The notes under the pieces: generated by a model
What the model was told of the DNA's origin: nothing
Database searches by the model: none
Seen by the model: the letters and a program-made list of their open reading frames with translations, nothing else
Translations under genes and position numbers: made by a program
Shown here: positions 63,280-64,000 of the stretch, piece after piece
Layout of the letters: each line of letters begins with the position of its first letter
Numbering within the stretch: the first letter of the stretch is position 1
Origin: Homarus americanus
Lineage: Eukaryota; Arthropoda; Malacostraca; Decapoda; Nephropidae
Assembly: GCF_018991925.1 (NCBI RefSeq)
Contig: NW_024725489.1
Location: forward strand, 7,539,065 to 7,603,064
Reading direction: 5' to 3'
DNA: 64,000 bases

Positions 63280-64000
63280 AGAATTCAATTTTCAATTTCA
63301 ATTGTTTATTCCTTGATAGAGGAAGCGGGATCCTGGTGCTGTCACTAGGTACCCCTGTACAATGACACCAGAAGCATCTGGCAAGTGTGACAAGTATATA
63401 CAGTATAAATATTATAAAGGGGCTTACTAAAGCGTAAGGAAGGAAGGATATTCCTTTAACACATAATCAATATTATTTACAAAATATCTGGCCAGTATGG
63501 GGAGGATCATCGTGTCTCCGTCAGGGGGTCGTGAAGTGGTGGTTCAGCAGGCGTCACGGAAGCTTTGTGTGTGGGGACATCTTAGTAGGTAGTGGATAAG
63601 GGTGCTGCTGTCGGGTCTTCTGCATAATGCACAAGAGTGTTGCTTAGGGGATGCGGGGATACCAATCTCCCAAGCAAAGTCATACCCAATGATGATACGT
63701 GCAGCAATCACGTCCCCTTTCCGAGACCCTTTCCCGTAGACGTACGAGAGGTCAGGAAGTTTACGGAGGACATCGTACCAGGTGGGCGGGGAGTCCAGGG
63801 GGATGGCTGCTTCCCGAGCTTCTCTCTGTTTGCGGCGAATTTGGGTCCTAAGCTGTAAAAGTGTTCGAGGAACAACGTAGTCAGGTGTGGCCTTGTTGCA
63901 GCCAGTCTTGGCAAGGCAATCTGCTGCCTCATTCCCCAAGATACCGACATGACTGGGTATCCATAGGAATGTCACAGGACGGCCTGCATCCTGAAGTGTG
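63280..64000 (-). mobile_element. LINE G (I-group type), 3' end with RNase H domain, runs off window
   Basis: A minus-strand frame is open from the window edge to TGA at 63,544. It begins in TLQDAGRPVTFLWIPSHVGI and continues LGNEAADCLAKTG, the C-terminal signature of the RNase H domain in I-group LINEs (His and the last catalytic Asp are visible). The C-terminus holds a Cys/His cluster, CALCRRPDSSTLIHYLLRCP. The 3' UTR ends in an AATTGAAATTGAAAATTGAA-type tail near 63,285-63,310. Nothing visible is broken, but only the 3' part is in the window. Confidence 0.82.

Overview
The window looks like nuclear DNA from a decapod crustacean. The evidence is a three-exon, 65-residue metallothionein of the decapod copper-specific (CuMT-2) type at 62.07-62.61 kb, several non-LTR retrotransposon families and a tRNA-derived SINE of the kind I associate with decapods, very high simple-repeat content, and short interstitial arrays of the arthropod telomere motif (CCTAA/TTAGG). 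No bacterial-style operons, CRISPR array or rRNA genes are present. Host coding sequence is scarce and most recognisable protein-coding sequence is dead transposon.

Assembly structure governs how the window must be read. Two runs of exactly 100 N (18,606-18,705 and 35,910-36,009) split it into three contigs. The last ~14.55 kb of contig 1 (4,051-18,605) and the first ~14.50 kb of contig 2 (18,706-33,201) are the same sequence end to end, so the apparent tandem duplication is almost certainly an unmerged contig overlap or a haplotig pair. Features from 4.05 to 33.2 kb are therefore listed twice but probably represent one locus. Each copy has scrambled consensus patches (about 17.3-18.6 kb, 22.5-22.9 kb and 24.49-24.65 kb).

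Layout. 0-1.1 kb: gag/protease remnant of an LTR-type retroelement (minus). 1.9-4.7 kb: CR1-like LINE A, in one frame broken only by three stops. 4.9-7.8 kb: low-copy DNA with the last exon of a MARVEL-like four-TM protein (plus). 7.8-9.4 kb: LINE C fragment whose 3' tail has expanded into 24 copies of a 40-bp minisatellite. 10.0-12.6 kb: DNA transposon with inverted termini and a decayed D-D-E-like transposase with a C2H2 finger. 12.9-15.5 kb: head-to-head LINE C pair with LINE D nested inside. 15.6-16.5 kb: two last exons of a second MARVEL-like gene (minus). 18.7-31.8 kb repeats all this. 31.8-35.9 kb: LINE B (CCHC ORF1, endonuclease, RT), with catalytic Asp lost in both enzymes. 36.0-37.0 kb: internally deleted LINE A (minus). 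37-49 kb: mostly unannotatable low-copy DNA with one candidate exon and one candidate promoter/first exon. 49.5-55.9 kb: a cluster of large arrays, namely ~500 bp (CA)n and 18-, 27- and 21-bp minisatellites, the last carrying about 23 AP-1 consensus heptamers. 56.8-61.6 kb: LINE fragments and a SINE. 62.0-62.8 kb: the metallothionein gene with TATA box and metal-response-element matches. 63.3-64 kb: 3' end of an RNase H-bearing LINE.

The only convincing host genes are the metallothionein (metal binding) and the two partial MARVEL-like membrane proteins, and nothing links them functionally. The best candidates for something under-described are the 10-12.6 kb DNA transposon, the LINE-tail-derived minisatellite and the AP-1 array.
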